Notes under the pieces: model-generated
Seen by the model: the letters and a program-made list of their open reading frames with translations, nothing else
The model's database searches: none
What the model was told of the DNA's origin: nothing
Program-made: the position numbers and the translations under genes
Shown here: positions 34,053-42,794 of the stretch, piece after piece
How positions within the stretch are numbered: position 1 is the stretch's first letter
Layout of the letters: every line of letters starts with the position of its first letter
From: Asaia bogorensis
GTDB taxonomy: Bacteria; Pseudomonadota; Alphaproteobacteria; Acetobacterales; Acetobacteraceae
NCBI GenBank assembly: GCA_943333505.2
Contig: CALQTN020000006.1
Span: 1 to 64,000 of the forward strand
Length of the DNA stretch: 64,000 nucleotides
Reading direction: 5' to 3'

Positions 34053-34097
34053 CTACGCGTGATCCTGGGCGATGTCGGCGAGCATGACGGCGGTCAT
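34053..34097 (-). pseudogene. Remnant of a deleted M20 amidohydrolase gene
   Basis: Fourteen codons (MTAVMLADIAQDHA, then TAG) match the start of M20 copy b (MTAAMLADIAKDHA) and overlap the beta-lactamase stop by the same ATGA. Beyond the stop, GGCTTGCTGACA and the rest of the gap match the sequence that follows the end of M20 copy c. The body of the gene has therefore been removed by a deletion joining its 5' end to its 3' flank. It marks the boundary between two copies of an M20-SBP-hydrolase unit. Confidence 0.85.
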
Positions 34098-35248
34098 GCT
34101 GCGTCAACCGCAGCGAATACCGCCGCCGCCAGGCTGGCACTGCGCGGATTGCCGACCAGGCTCCCGCCTAGCCGGTTCATGACGTAGCCGATCGCCACGC
34201 CGCGTTCGACATCGGCACATCCATAGGCGCCACCCAAGCCGGAATGCCCGAACGTCCCCTGGTGCGGACCAAAATTTGGTATGACGTTGAGCGCCACCCC
34301 CGCCGCCCATCGCCTGGGGCCGAGCATCATGTCGGGACCGGGATGGCGCACCGTCCGCAACTGCTCAATCCCAGCAGGAGACATGATGGTCGAGCCATCA
34401 AGCCGTCCATCATTGGCGATCGCCGCATAAATCCGCCCAAGCCCATGGGCCGTGGACTGGCCATTGGCCGCGGGAATTTGGGCTGCCCGCCATTCGCGCC
34501 GGTTCGGAACAGTCGCGTCGCGCCGGGGGTTTTCCATCGCACGGGCTGCAATCGGCGATAGCTCCGCCGTACGGACGGGCACTGGTGTCGCGGGGTCGGG
34601 CGGGATGATCTCGCCGACGCGCCAATCATGCGCGAGAGGCAGGCCGATATGGAAATCCGCCCCAAGGGGTCTGCTAAGCGCATCACGGATGAAGCCGCCC
34701 ACATCCTGTCCGGTCACGCGACGCACGACTTCACCGGCAAGGAAACCATGGGTGATGGCGTGGTAGGAGGTAGCACTCCCTGGTGCCCACGCAGGCGTTT
34801 GTGCAGCAAGACGACTGGTGGAAAGCGTCCAGTCGAACAGGTCTTCGATGACGACCGTCTCGTCAAAACCGTTGAGCCCGGCCTGATGCGACATCAGTTG
34901 CCCAACTGTTACATCTGCCTTGCCCCCTGCCGCAAACTCCGGCCAGTGCTTGGACACCTTGTCGTCGTAGCTGAGCCTTCCTTGGTCAGCCAGCATCGCC
35001 ACTGCGATCGAAACCACTCCCTTGCTGGCCGAATAGACGTTGATCAGGGTGTCGCGCGACCAGGGTTTGGTTTCGGCCGCATCGCTGTAGCCGCCCCAAA
35101 GATCAACGACGCAATGTCCCCGGACATAGACTGATAGCGCAGCGCCGATTTCGCGATCTTCACCCGAACGCCGGAAGTTGGCGGAGAACGCGTCGCGCAC
35201 GCCCTCGAAACCTGGTGCGACAGTTCCGGCAACTGGTAAATCGACCAT
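34094..35248 (-). CDS. Beta-lactamase-family serine hydrolase (copy 2)
   Basis: A 384-residue paralogue of the gene at 31201, aligned end to end: YSASKGV, SYHAITHGFL and FGHSGLGGAYG hold the same active-site positions. Start ATG 35248 is used because AAGGAGG lies five bases upstream and the copy 1 N-terminus aligns there; ATG 35251 is also possible. Silent positions differ more than protein positions, so the duplication is not brand new. It follows binding-protein copy 2 after about 20 bases and ends over the M20 remnant. Confidence 0.87.
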   Translation of the reverse strand: MVDLPVAGTVAPGFEGVRDAFSANFRRSGEDREIGAALSVYVRGHCVVDLWGGYSDAAETKPWSRDTLINVYSASKGVVSIAVAMLADQGRLSYDDKVSKHWPEFAAGGKADVTVGQLMSHQAGLNGFDETVVIEDLFDWTLSTSRLAAQTPAWAPGSATSYHAITHGFLAGEVVRRVTGQDVGGFIRDALSRPLGADFHIGLPLAHDWRVGEIIPPDPATPVPVRTAELSPIAARAMENPRRDATVPNRREWRAAQIPAANGQSTAHGLGRIYAAIANDGRLDGSTIMSPAGIEQLRTVRHPGPDMMLGPRRWAAGVALNVIPNFGPHQGTFGHSGLGGAYGCADVERGVAIGYVMNRLGGSLVGNPRSASLAAAVFAAVDAA

Positions 35249-35269
35249 CATGGCCTCCTTGGGCTGATT

Positions 35270-36871
35270 CTAAGCGCGGCGGACATTCCAGAGCAGTCCG
35301 TAGTCGCAAGGCAAGGTGTTGGTGATGTCCTTGCGGAAGGCGGTTTTGGGACGCCAGAACCCGAGCGGCACAGTGGCAACCTCATCCATCGCGGTGCGTT
35401 GGGCGCCATCAAAGGCCGCCTGCCGTGCCACTGGATCTGTTGCCGACATCCAAGCTTCTGCGTACTTCTCGGCCTCCGGGCTCACATACCACCCCGCCCA
35501 GCCTGCATCTGCAGGGCCACGCGTGTAGTAGTTCTCAGCTGGATTTGCGAGCGTCAGAGCTGCGGCACTGGTATGGAACATACTCCAACCGCCCTTGTCA
35601 GGCGCTGCCTTGGAATTGCGCCGTTGCAGCATTGTGCCAAAATCCACGTCGAGCAAATCGACATTAAAGCCGATCTTGGTCAGCAAATCCGCCGATATAT
35701 GGCCTTGGCTGGAGATGAAACTGTAATCTGTGGGATTGATGATCACCACTTTTTCGCCGTTGTAGCCCGCCGCCTTCAGATCCGCGCGCAGCTTATTGAA
35801 GTCCTTCGGCCCCTTCATCGTCGCCGCGCCGTATTCGGTGACACCAGGTAGCCCGCACAGGAACATCGCATAGCACTCGGCGAAGCCCTCCTCGTCGTCG
35901 CCATGGATTGCGCGCATGTAGTCAACCTGATTGACAGCATCGCGCACGATCCGGCGGATCGCCACGTTATTGAACGGCGGGTGCAGAAAGTTGAAGCGTG
36001 CCACCGAACCGTAGCCGTGGAGACTCCGGTTGCGCACGATCACGTTAGGGTTTTTTCGCAACTGCGGCACCAGGTCGAGCAGTGCGAGCTCGTACCAATC
36101 CACCTCGCCCTTGGCCAGCGCCGATGCCGCCGTCGCTTGATCTTGGATTACGACCCACTCAACCCGGTCAAAATAGGCCCGCTTGCCGCCGGATGTCCAT
36201 TCTGCGGGTTCACCGCGGGGCACGTAGGCTTCGTTGCGCTCATAGGTGATGCGGCTACCAGAAACGAACTCGCTCGCCAGGAACTTATAGGGACCCGATC
36301 CCACCATCTCCGTGACCTGCTTGAACGGATCGGTCACCGCCAGCCGTTCCGGCAAAATGAAGAGTGGGATGGGACCAGAATGGGCGAGTGCGTCGAGCAC
36401 CACGCCCATCGGCCGCTTGAGAATGATCCGGAATGTCCGGTCATCCGGAGAATCCATGCGATCCGTGAACGTCGCCAGCGCCTGGCCGAAACTGTCCCGT
36501 GCGGACCAGCGCTTGATGCTGGCGACACAGTCCCGCCCTCGCACCGGTTCACCATCATGGAACTTCAGGCCGGGACGCAGCGTGAATGTCCAGATTTTGT
36601 TGTCATCGGAGACAGTGTGGCCTTCAACCATCTGCGGCTTGGGCTGGTTCTTGGCATCGACGCCATAGAGACAATCGAACACCGCGAACCCGTGGCTGAT
36701 TGTCACGCCTGCGGTGCTGATGGTCGGATCGATGAACGACAAATTCGCCGACGGAACCATCCGCAAGGTGCGCGCCCGCATGTCCTGGCCGATGGCTGGC
36801 ATCGGCAAGGTCGCGGCGGCGGCGCTTTGCAACAGGGTGCGGCGGCTCAGTCCAGTTTTGCGCGCGGTCAT
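35270..36871 (-). CDS. Family 5 ABC substrate-binding protein (copy 2)
   Basis: A 533-residue twin of the protein at 32377. It has the same Tat signal (TGLSRRTLLQSAAAATLP) and nearly the same mature sequence, with one extra residue around DDEEGF. ATG 36871 mirrors the start used in copy 1, with a purine-rich site (GGGAGAAAG) before it. Periplasmic; the ligand is probably an oligopeptide or acylated amino acid that the M20 and serine hydrolases then process. It is preceded by M20 copy c, with 73 bases between them. Confidence 0.88.
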   Translation of the reverse strand: MTARKTGLSRRTLLQSAAAATLPMPAIGQDMRARTLRMVPSANLSFIDPTISTAGVTISHGFAVFDCLYGVDAKNQPKPQMVEGHTVSDDNKIWTFTLRPGLKFHDGEPVRGRDCVASIKRWSARDSFGQALATFTDRMDSPDDRTFRIILKRPMGVVLDALAHSGPIPLFILPERLAVTDPFKQVTEMVGSGPYKFLASEFVSGSRITYERNEAYVPRGEPAEWTSGGKRAYFDRVEWVVIQDQATAASALAKGEVDWYELALLDLVPQLRKNPNVIVRNRSLHGYGSVARFNFLHPPFNNVAIRRIVRDAVNQVDYMRAIHGDDEEGFAECYAMFLCGLPGVTEYGAATMKGPKDFNKLRADLKAAGYNGEKVVIINPTDYSFISSQGHISADLLTKIGFNVDLLDVDFGTMLQRRNSKAAPDKGGWSMFHTSAAALTLANPAENYYTRGPADAGWAGWYVSPEAEKYAEAWMSATDPVARQAAFDGAQRTAMDEVATVPLGFWRPKTAFRKDITNTLPCDYGLLWNVRRA

Positions 36872-36944
36872 GGCTTGCTTTCTCCCGGCCATCATTGCGG
36901 CCTTCAAGGGCATCTTGGTCCTGGCAGCCTGATGTCAGCAAGCC

Positions 36945-38150
36945 TTACTGCGCGAGCTCCTGCTGCACAACCTGCGCCCAGAACGCCACGCCGTGCGGGA
37001 TGATTTCGTCGTTGAAATTATACCGCGGGGTGTGGAGCTGATGGGTGCTGCCATCCTGATTGACGCCATTGCCGATGAAGATCATCGCGCCAGGGCGCTG
37101 TTCGGTCATGAAGGCGAAATCCTCGCCGCCGGTGCTGGCGGGGGCGTTGGCGTTGACGGCGGCAGCCCCAACCAAGGCCGCAGCGGCGGCCACGCACTGG
37201 TCGGTCTGCTCCGGCGCGTTGACCAACGGCGTGTTGCCCCAGCGCATTTCGACCTCGGCGCTGCAACCCACCGCCATTGCCATCGCGTTGGCCAATTCCG
37301 GCAGGCGGCGGCTGATGATCGCCATCACCGATTTGTCGAAGGCGCGCATGGTGCCGGTGATTTCCATCTCCGCCGGCATCACGTTGGGGGACTGGTTGGA
37401 CCCGCCATGGATCGATCCCACGCTGATCACAGCGGTTTCCAACGGCGAAACATTCCGGCTGACCACGGTCTGCACCGCCATGATGAACTGGGCGGTGGCG
37501 ATGGAAACGTCGGTGGATTTATGCGGATACGCCCCGCCATGCCCACCAGTGCCGTGGAAGGTTACCTTCCAGCGTCCGGTGCCAGCCAGCATCGGGCCCT
37601 TGCGAATGGCGAAATTGCCGACCTGATAGCCCGGCATATTGTGCATGCCGTAAATAGCATCGCACGGGAAACGATCGAACAACCCATCCTTCAGCATCGC
37701 CAGCGCGCCGCCGCGGCCTTCCTCGGCGGGTTGGAAAATCAGATTGACCGTGCCGGCGAAATCGCGATTGCGGGTGAGGTATTTCGCCGCACCCAGCAGC
37801 ATTGCGGTGTGCCCGTCATGCCCGCAGGCATGCATCACACCGGGATTTTCCGAGGCGTACGGAACCCCGGTCTGCTCGATGATCGCCAGCGCGTCCATGT
37901 CCGCCCGCAGCCCGATCGCGCGTTCGCGGTTCGACGCCCCCACCGGTCTGGTGCCACGGATCACCCCCACCACGCCGGTGACGCCAACCCCTTCGGTGAC
38001 CTCCACCCCCCATTCCCGCAATTTGGCGGCAACCAGCGCGGCAGTGCGCACTTCCTCCAGCCCCAGTTCGGGATGGGCGTGGATATCGCGGCGGATCGCG
38101 GTCAGTTCGGCCAGGTCCTGGGTGATGTCAGCAAGCATTTCGGCGTTCAT
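36945..38150 (-). CDS. M20-family amidohydrolase (copy c)
   Basis: A 401-residue M20D amidohydrolase with all sites: MHACGHDGHTAM, QPAEEGRGGA, YGMHNMPGYQ, GGEDFAFM and HTPRYNFND. It is first in transcription order of the duplicated array (M20c, SBP2, hydrolase 2, deleted M20, SBP1, hydrolase 1, M20b, M20a). ATG 38150 (MNAEMLADITQDLAEL) aligns with the other copies; the track's longer reading adds eight residues. Cytoplasmic, no signal peptide. Confidence 0.9.
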   Translation of the reverse strand: MNAEMLADITQDLAELTAIRRDIHAHPELGLEEVRTAALVAAKLREWGVEVTEGVGVTGVVGVIRGTRPVGASNRERAIGLRADMDALAIIEQTGVPYASENPGVMHACGHDGHTAMLLGAAKYLTRNRDFAGTVNLIFQPAEEGRGGALAMLKDGLFDRFPCDAIYGMHNMPGYQVGNFAIRKGPMLAGTGRWKVTFHGTGGHGGAYPHKSTDVSIATAQFIMAVQTVVSRNVSPLETAVISVGSIHGGSNQSPNVMPAEMEITGTMRAFDKSVMAIISRRLPELANAMAMAVGCSAEVEMRWGNTPLVNAPEQTDQCVAAAAALVGAAAVNANAPASTGGEDFAFMTEQRPGAMIFIGNGVNQDGSTHQLHTPRYNFNDEIIPHGVAFWAQVVQQELAQ

Positions 38151-38188
38151 GGTGGGTTTTCCCGACAAGATCATGCGTCGGGACTACA

Positions 38189-39109
38189 CTAAGCCAGTCG
38201 GCGCGCCCACCGATAGACCGGCCGTAACAGGAACGGGGACAGGAATAGCGGGAATTGGCAGAGCGCGAAAAACAGCGCCAGACGCGGATCGGCGGCAGCC
38301 GGCAGCACCGCGAGATACAGCGCCATGTTCCGATTGCCGCTCAACATCCCGGCCGAGGCGGCTTCGCGCCAGCCAAACGGCGCCAAAATCACTGTCGTAA
38401 TCAGATTAAGCCCGAAATCGGCAATCACCGCCGCCGCCAAAGCCTGCGCGACCCACCACGGATCGACCAGCAGTCGCGCCGCCAGCCCGTCCATCACGCC
38501 AATACCGTAGATCAGGACAAGCCAGACCACCGCGCCATCCACCGCCGGGCCATGGGGCGCGAGCCGCTTTGCGCCGATCACCCGGCGCATCGCCATCGAC
38601 AGCAGCAACGGCAGGCCGACCACCAGCACCAACCGCCCGGCAAACGCCTGCAACGAAATCGCCAGATCGACGCCGATCAACGCGTACACCATCGGCGGCG
38701 CGGTGAGCGGCACCAGGATCGTGGTCACCAAGGTCGCAATCAGCGATAATTCCGGGTCAAGCCCGACCATCCGCGCAAATGCCGCACCCGATGTCGCGGC
38801 ACAGCCAGTGGCGAATATGACCACGCCGGCAGCAATCCCCGCATCCAGCCCAAGCGCGTCCACCACCGCCCACGCAATCACCGGGCAGACCAGCGCGTGG
38901 AAGCCAACAATCACCGCCAGCCGACCCGGTCGGCGCAAATGCCCGATTGCCGCCGGAATATCGACCCGCAACAGTACCAATGTCATCAGCCCGATGATCG
39001 AGGGCGCGATAATCGGATGGAACAGATGCGCCAATGGCGGCACCAACACGCCAAGGAACACCCCGACCCCGAGCAGCACCCCACCCTGCCGCGCCGACCA
39101 GGCCAGCAT
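38189..39109 (-). CDS. Bile acid:sodium symporter (BASS)-like membrane protein
   Basis: A polytopic inner-membrane protein of 306 residues with about nine to ten hydrophobic segments. Family-like marks are VVIFATGCAATSGAAFARMVGLDPELSL (the crossover region of BASS carriers) and AGMLSGNRNMALYLAVLP near the C-terminus. It would carry an organic anion with sodium; the substrate is unknown. A GTG at 39154 would add 15 residues, but ATG 39109 places the start closer to the first helix. It is divergent from uvrD. Confidence 0.72.
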   Translation of the reverse strand: MLAWSARQGGVLLGVGVFLGVLVPPLAHLFHPIIAPSIIGLMTLVLLRVDIPAAIGHLRRPGRLAVIVGFHALVCPVIAWAVVDALGLDAGIAAGVVIFATGCAATSGAAFARMVGLDPELSLIATLVTTILVPLTAPPMVYALIGVDLAISLQAFAGRLVLVVGLPLLLSMAMRRVIGAKRLAPHGPAVDGAVVWLVLIYGIGVMDGLAARLLVDPWWVAQALAAAVIADFGLNLITTVILAPFGWREAASAGMLSGNRNMALYLAVLPAAADPRLALFFALCQFPLFLSPFLLRPVYRWARRLA

Positions 39110-39189
39110 CAGGCTTGCCGCGTTCCCCACCTGTTCTATATCCTCTCGCCGCACGCGACCGGAGTCGCCTCTATGGAATCCAGCTCAGT

Positions 39190-41379
39190 ATGACCGACTA
39201 CCTCAGCCGCCTGAACCCCGAACAGCGCCAGGCTGTCGAAACCGTCGATGGTCCCGTACTGGTGCTCGCCGGCGCCGGCACTGGCAAGACCCGGGTGCTC
39301 ACCAGCCGTTTCGCCCATATCCTGTTGACCAAGCGCGCCTTTCCCAACCAGGTGCTCGCCGTCACCTTCACCAACAAGGCCGCGCGGGAAATGCGCGAAC
39401 GGGTCGCCGCCATTCTCGGCCATCCCGCCGAAGGCCTGTGGCTCGGCACTTTCCACGCGCTCTGCGCCCGCATGCTGCGTCGCCATGCCGAGCTCGTCGG
39501 GCTGACCAGCAGCTTCAACATCCTCGATACCGACGACCAGCTGCGCCTGCTGAAGCAGGTGATGGAGGCCGCGCGGCTTGACCTCAAGCGGTTTCCGCCG
39601 CCGGCGCTGATGGCGATCATCCAGCGCTGGAAAGACCGTGCCATCACGCCAGACAAGGTTACCGCCGCCGAGGACAGCGATTTTGCTGTCGGCCGGGCGC
39701 GGGAATTGTACGCCGCCTATCAGGACCGGCTGAAAACCCTCAACACCGTCGATTTCGGTGATCTTCTGCTGCATATGACCGAAATTCTGCGCAACCATCC
39801 CGATGTGCTGGCGCAATACCATCGCGCTTTCCGCTATATTCTGGTTGACGAATACCAGGACACCAATCTGGTGCAGTATTTGTGGCTGCGACTATTGGCG
39901 CAGGGGCACAAGAACATCTGCTGCGTCGGCGATGATGATCAGTCGATTTATTCCTGGCGTGGGGCGGAGGTTGAAAACATTCTGCGCTTCGAAAAGGATT
40001 TCGCCGGCGCAGTGCTGGTGAAACTTGAAGCCAATTACCGCTCGACCGCGCCCATCCTCGCTGCTGCCGCCGGCCTGATCGCGCATAATTCCGGCCGCCA
40101 CGACAAGACCCTGCGCAGCGGCAAGAACGATGCGTCGGGCGAGAAGGTGCAGGTCATCGGCCTGTGGGATTCAGACGAAGAAGCCCGCATGGTTGGCGAC
40201 CGGATGGAACATTTGCGCCGCGACGGGCACAAATTGTCAGAAATGGCCGTGCTGGTGCGCGCTGGCTTTCAGACCCGTGCGTTTGAGGAACGGTTGATCA
40301 CCCTGGGCCTGCCCTACCGCGTGGTCGGCGGCCTGCGCTTTTACGAACGTGCCGAAATCCGCGACGCGATCGCCTATTGCCGGGTGCTCAACCAGCCGGC
40401 CGACGATCTGGCGTTCGAGCGCATCGTCAACCTTCCCCGCCGTGGTGTGGGGGAACAGGCGCTGCGGGCGATGCATGAACGGTCGCGCGAAGCCCAAATT
40501 CCGCTCACTCTGGCCGCTGCCGCCCTGGTCGCCGAAAGCGGCCTGCGCGGCAAAGTGCGCGCTGAAGTCGGCAATCTGCTTGGCCAGTTCGGCCAGTGGC
40601 GCGCGGCGCTCGACCGCGACGGCCATGTCGAAACCGTCGCCCGGATGCTCGACGAAAGCGGCTATACTGGCATGTGGAAAGCCGACAAATCCCCCGAAGC
40701 GCCCGGCCGGCTCGATAACCTCAAGGAAATGGTCCGCGCGCTTGCCGACTATGAAAGCCTCGGCGCCTTCCTCGACCATGTCAGCCTGGTGATGGAGAAC
40801 GAGGAAAATGGCGAAACCGATCGGGTCAATCTGATGACCATGCACGGTGCCAAGGGGCTGGAATTCGATACGGTGTTCTTGCCGGGGTGGGAGGACGGAT
40901 TGTTCCCGAGCCAGCGCAGCATGGATGAAAGCGGCGGCAAGGGGTTGGAGGAAGAACGCCGCCTCGCCTATGTCGGGCTAACGCGGGCGCGCAAACGCTC
41001 CATCATCAGCCACGCCGCCAATCGCCGGATTTACGCCAACTGGCAGTCCAACGTCCCGAGCCGCTTCATCGGCGAACTGCCGGAGGATGAAATTGAGGTC
41101 GGTGGATCGCAGGCCGCCAAGCGGGTGACCAGTTTCACCCCGTCCTTCCCGCTGGTGGCGCGCAGCACCTATGTCGCGCAGCCGCGCGTGGTCGCGTCCT
41201 GGGAGCAGCCGGCCCGCGCGACCGCGACGAAAAAATTCGTGCAAGGTGCGCGGGTATTCCATGACAAATTCGGCTACGGCACCGTCACATCGGTCGAGGA
41301 CGACAAATTGAACATCGCATTCGACAAAGCCGGCAGTAAAAGGGTGATCGACCGGTTCGTGACGGAAGCAGCCCAATGA
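39190..41379 (+). CDS. uvrD: UvrD/PcrA-family ATP-dependent DNA helicase
   Basis: A 729-residue superfamily 1A helicase used in nucleotide excision and mismatch repair. Motifs in order: Q-motif LNPEQRQAV, Walker A AGAGTGKTRVLTSRF, Ia VTFTNKAAREM, II VDEYQDTN, III GDDDQSIYSWRGA, IV FQTRAFEERL, V TMHGAKGLEFD and VI YVGLTRARK. The C-terminus (VQGARVFHDKFGYGTVTSVEDDKL) is the PcrA/UvrD tail that binds RNA polymerase. ATG 39190 matches the family start. The stop overlaps prmA by ATGA. Confidence 0.95.
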   Translation: MTDYLSRLNPEQRQAVETVDGPVLVLAGAGTGKTRVLTSRFAHILLTKRAFPNQVLAVTFTNKAAREMRERVAAILGHPAEGLWLGTFHALCARMLRRHAELVGLTSSFNILDTDDQLRLLKQVMEAARLDLKRFPPPALMAIIQRWKDRAITPDKVTAAEDSDFAVGRARELYAAYQDRLKTLNTVDFGDLLLHMTEILRNHPDVLAQYHRAFRYILVDEYQDTNLVQYLWLRLLAQGHKNICCVGDDDQSIYSWRGAEVENILRFEKDFAGAVLVKLEANYRSTAPILAAAAGLIAHNSGRHDKTLRSGKNDASGEKVQVIGLWDSDEEARMVGDRMEHLRRDGHKLSEMAVLVRAGFQTRAFEERLITLGLPYRVVGGLRFYERAEIRDAIAYCRVLNQPADDLAFERIVNLPRRGVGEQALRAMHERSREAQIPLTLAAAALVAESGLRGKVRAEVGNLLGQFGQWRAALDRDGHVETVARMLDESGYTGMWKADKSPEAPGRLDNLKEMVRALADYESLGAFLDHVSLVMENEENGETDRVNLMTMHGAKGLEFDTVFLPGWEDGLFPSQRSMDESGGKGLEEERRLAYVGLTRARKRSIISHAANRRIYANWQSNVPSRFIGELPEDEIEVGGSQAAKRVTSFTPSFPLVARSTYVAQPRVVASWEQPARATATKKFVQGARVFHDKFGYGTVTSVEDDKLNIAFDKAGSKRVIDRFVTEAAQ

Positions 41380-42266
41380 AGCCCGCGCGCTATGCCATTC
41401 AGCTAGAAACCCTCACCCTCGTGGTGCCGGAAGCGGCTTTGGATGCCTACGAAGTCGCGCTTGCCACCGCCTGCGGGACTGTCGGGTTCTTCCTCGATGA
41501 AGCGACGCGGATCTGGACGCTCGAAGGGGTTAAGGACCAGGGTGCCAATGAAGCCGAACTCGCCGGCGCGCTGGCTTTGGCGGCATTGGTCACCGGGTTT
41601 GATGCGCCATTGACCCGCAGGCCAACGGAATCCGAAGGCTGGCTCGCACGCAATCAGGAAAGTTTCCCGGAGCAACTGGTCGGCAAACGCTTTGCGGTGC
41701 GCGGCACCCATATCAAGGAAAAACCGGTGCCGGGCCGGCTCACCATCGTACTCGATGCCGGGATTGCGTTTGGCTCGGGCGAGCATGGCTCAACCCGCGG
41801 CTGCCTGCGCGCCTTCGAAACCGTGGCGCATCGCCGGCCAACCCGGATTTTGGATCTCGGGACCGGGTCGGGGATTTTGGCGATGGGGGCGGCGAAGTGG
41901 CTGCATCGCCCGGTGCTCGCTACGGATATCGATCCGTGGTCGGTGCGGGTGACGCGGGAAAACGCGGTTCGCAACGGCCTGGGCCGGCAAATCCGCGCCA
42001 TTCGCGCCGATGGCTGGCGTGCGGCGGCGGTGCGCGCGCCGGCGCCCTATGATTTGATTTTCGCCAATATTCTGGCGCGACCCTTGTGCAGCATGGCAAC
42101 CGATCTGGCGCGCAATCTGGCGCCAGGGGGCACCGCCATTCTTGCCGGCCTGCTCGACAGTCAGCGCGCCTGGGTATTATCGGCCCATCGCCGCGCTGGC
42201 CTGGTCATCGAACGCACACTGCACGAGGGCCGCTGGGCGACCCTCGTGCTGCGTAAGAAATCTTAG
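41376..42266 (+). CDS. prmA: Ribosomal protein L11 methyltransferase
   Basis: A 296-residue SAM-dependent methyltransferase that trimethylates ribosomal protein L11. Key segments are GIAFGSGEHGSTRGCL (family AFGTGxHxTT block), ILDLGTGSGILAMGAAKW (SAM motif I), ATDIDPWSV and FANILARPL (the N-I-L-A-x-P-L catalytic-site motif). The N-terminal substrate-recognition domain spans about residues 1-100. It is coupled to uvrD by ATGA, and its stop overlaps the converging DUF1127 gene by four bases. Confidence 0.92.
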   Translation: MKPARYAIQLETLTLVVPEAALDAYEVALATACGTVGFFLDEATRIWTLEGVKDQGANEAELAGALALAALVTGFDAPLTRRPTESEGWLARNQESFPEQLVGKRFAVRGTHIKEKPVPGRLTIVLDAGIAFGSGEHGSTRGCLRAFETVAHRRPTRILDLGTGSGILAMGAAKWLHRPVLATDIDPWSVRVTRENAVRNGLGRQIRAIRADGWRAAAVRAPAPYDLIFANILARPLCSMATDLARNLAPGGTAILAGLLDSQRAWVLSAHRRAGLVIERTLHEGRWATLVLRKKS

Positions 42267-42598
42267 GCGTGCTGAAGGCGACCAGCTGGCAGCTTGGTGC
42301 CGAAACGCTCGGCATTGCGCTTGGAGACGAAGCCCTGGTCGAACGCGACCACCAGATCACCACGGCTCAGGCCGATATCGGCGAGTTCATGGTCGGTCAG
42401 CGTCGCAAGTTCATGCACCGCGGCACGGCGCTTCAGCCAGGCGCCAATGCGCGCCACGATGCCGGGGCGGGCGGTCCCGCTGTTGTAGTAGTAAGCCGGA
42501 TATTCCTGGCCATACCCGCTGTCAGACGGGGTGAAGTAGTTGGACAGGCTGGTCGGCATCATCAGAGCCAGTTCTTCGGTGGCGTAGCGGACAGTCAT
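42263..42598 (-). CDS. DUF1127 domain small protein
   Basis: A 111-residue protein whose C-terminal half holds a DUF1127 domain (WLKRRAAVHELATLTDHELADIGLSRGDL, about residues 53-82). This small arginine-rich helical motif is known in alphaproteobacteria from phosphate, RNA-turnover and stress contexts. A Tyr/Gly-rich N-terminal region (YGQEYPAYYYNSG) precedes it. ATG 42598 has AGGA about nine bases upstream; the longer reading is rejected. Possibly RNA-binding or protein-binding; function unassigned. Confidence 0.85.
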   Translation of the reverse strand: MTVRYATEELALMMPTSLSNYFTPSDSGYGQEYPAYYYNSGTARPGIVARIGAWLKRRAAVHELATLTDHELADIGLSRGDLVVAFDQGFVSKRNAERFGTKLPAGRLQHA

Positions 42599-42794
42599 GA
42601 TCGTGTATCCTGAAGGCAAACCGTGGTGGGCGTCGTGCGTCGATGCAATTCGTCGCGCGGTTTTGCTGCAATGCAACATATGCTCGGCGACCCTGTGGAT
42701 AAAGTGTCGAATTCCCCTTTCAGGCATGCGCTAGAAGCATGCGTTCATTCGTAGTTATGCATTAACCTTGACCCTGCCGTGAGGATACCACCCG

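Noticed and set aside
31201-35248. Paired beta-lactamase genes as antibiotic resistance
   Set aside because: The third motif has His instead of Lys, there is no export signal, and the genes are embedded with amidohydrolases. Esterase or peptidase roles fit better.
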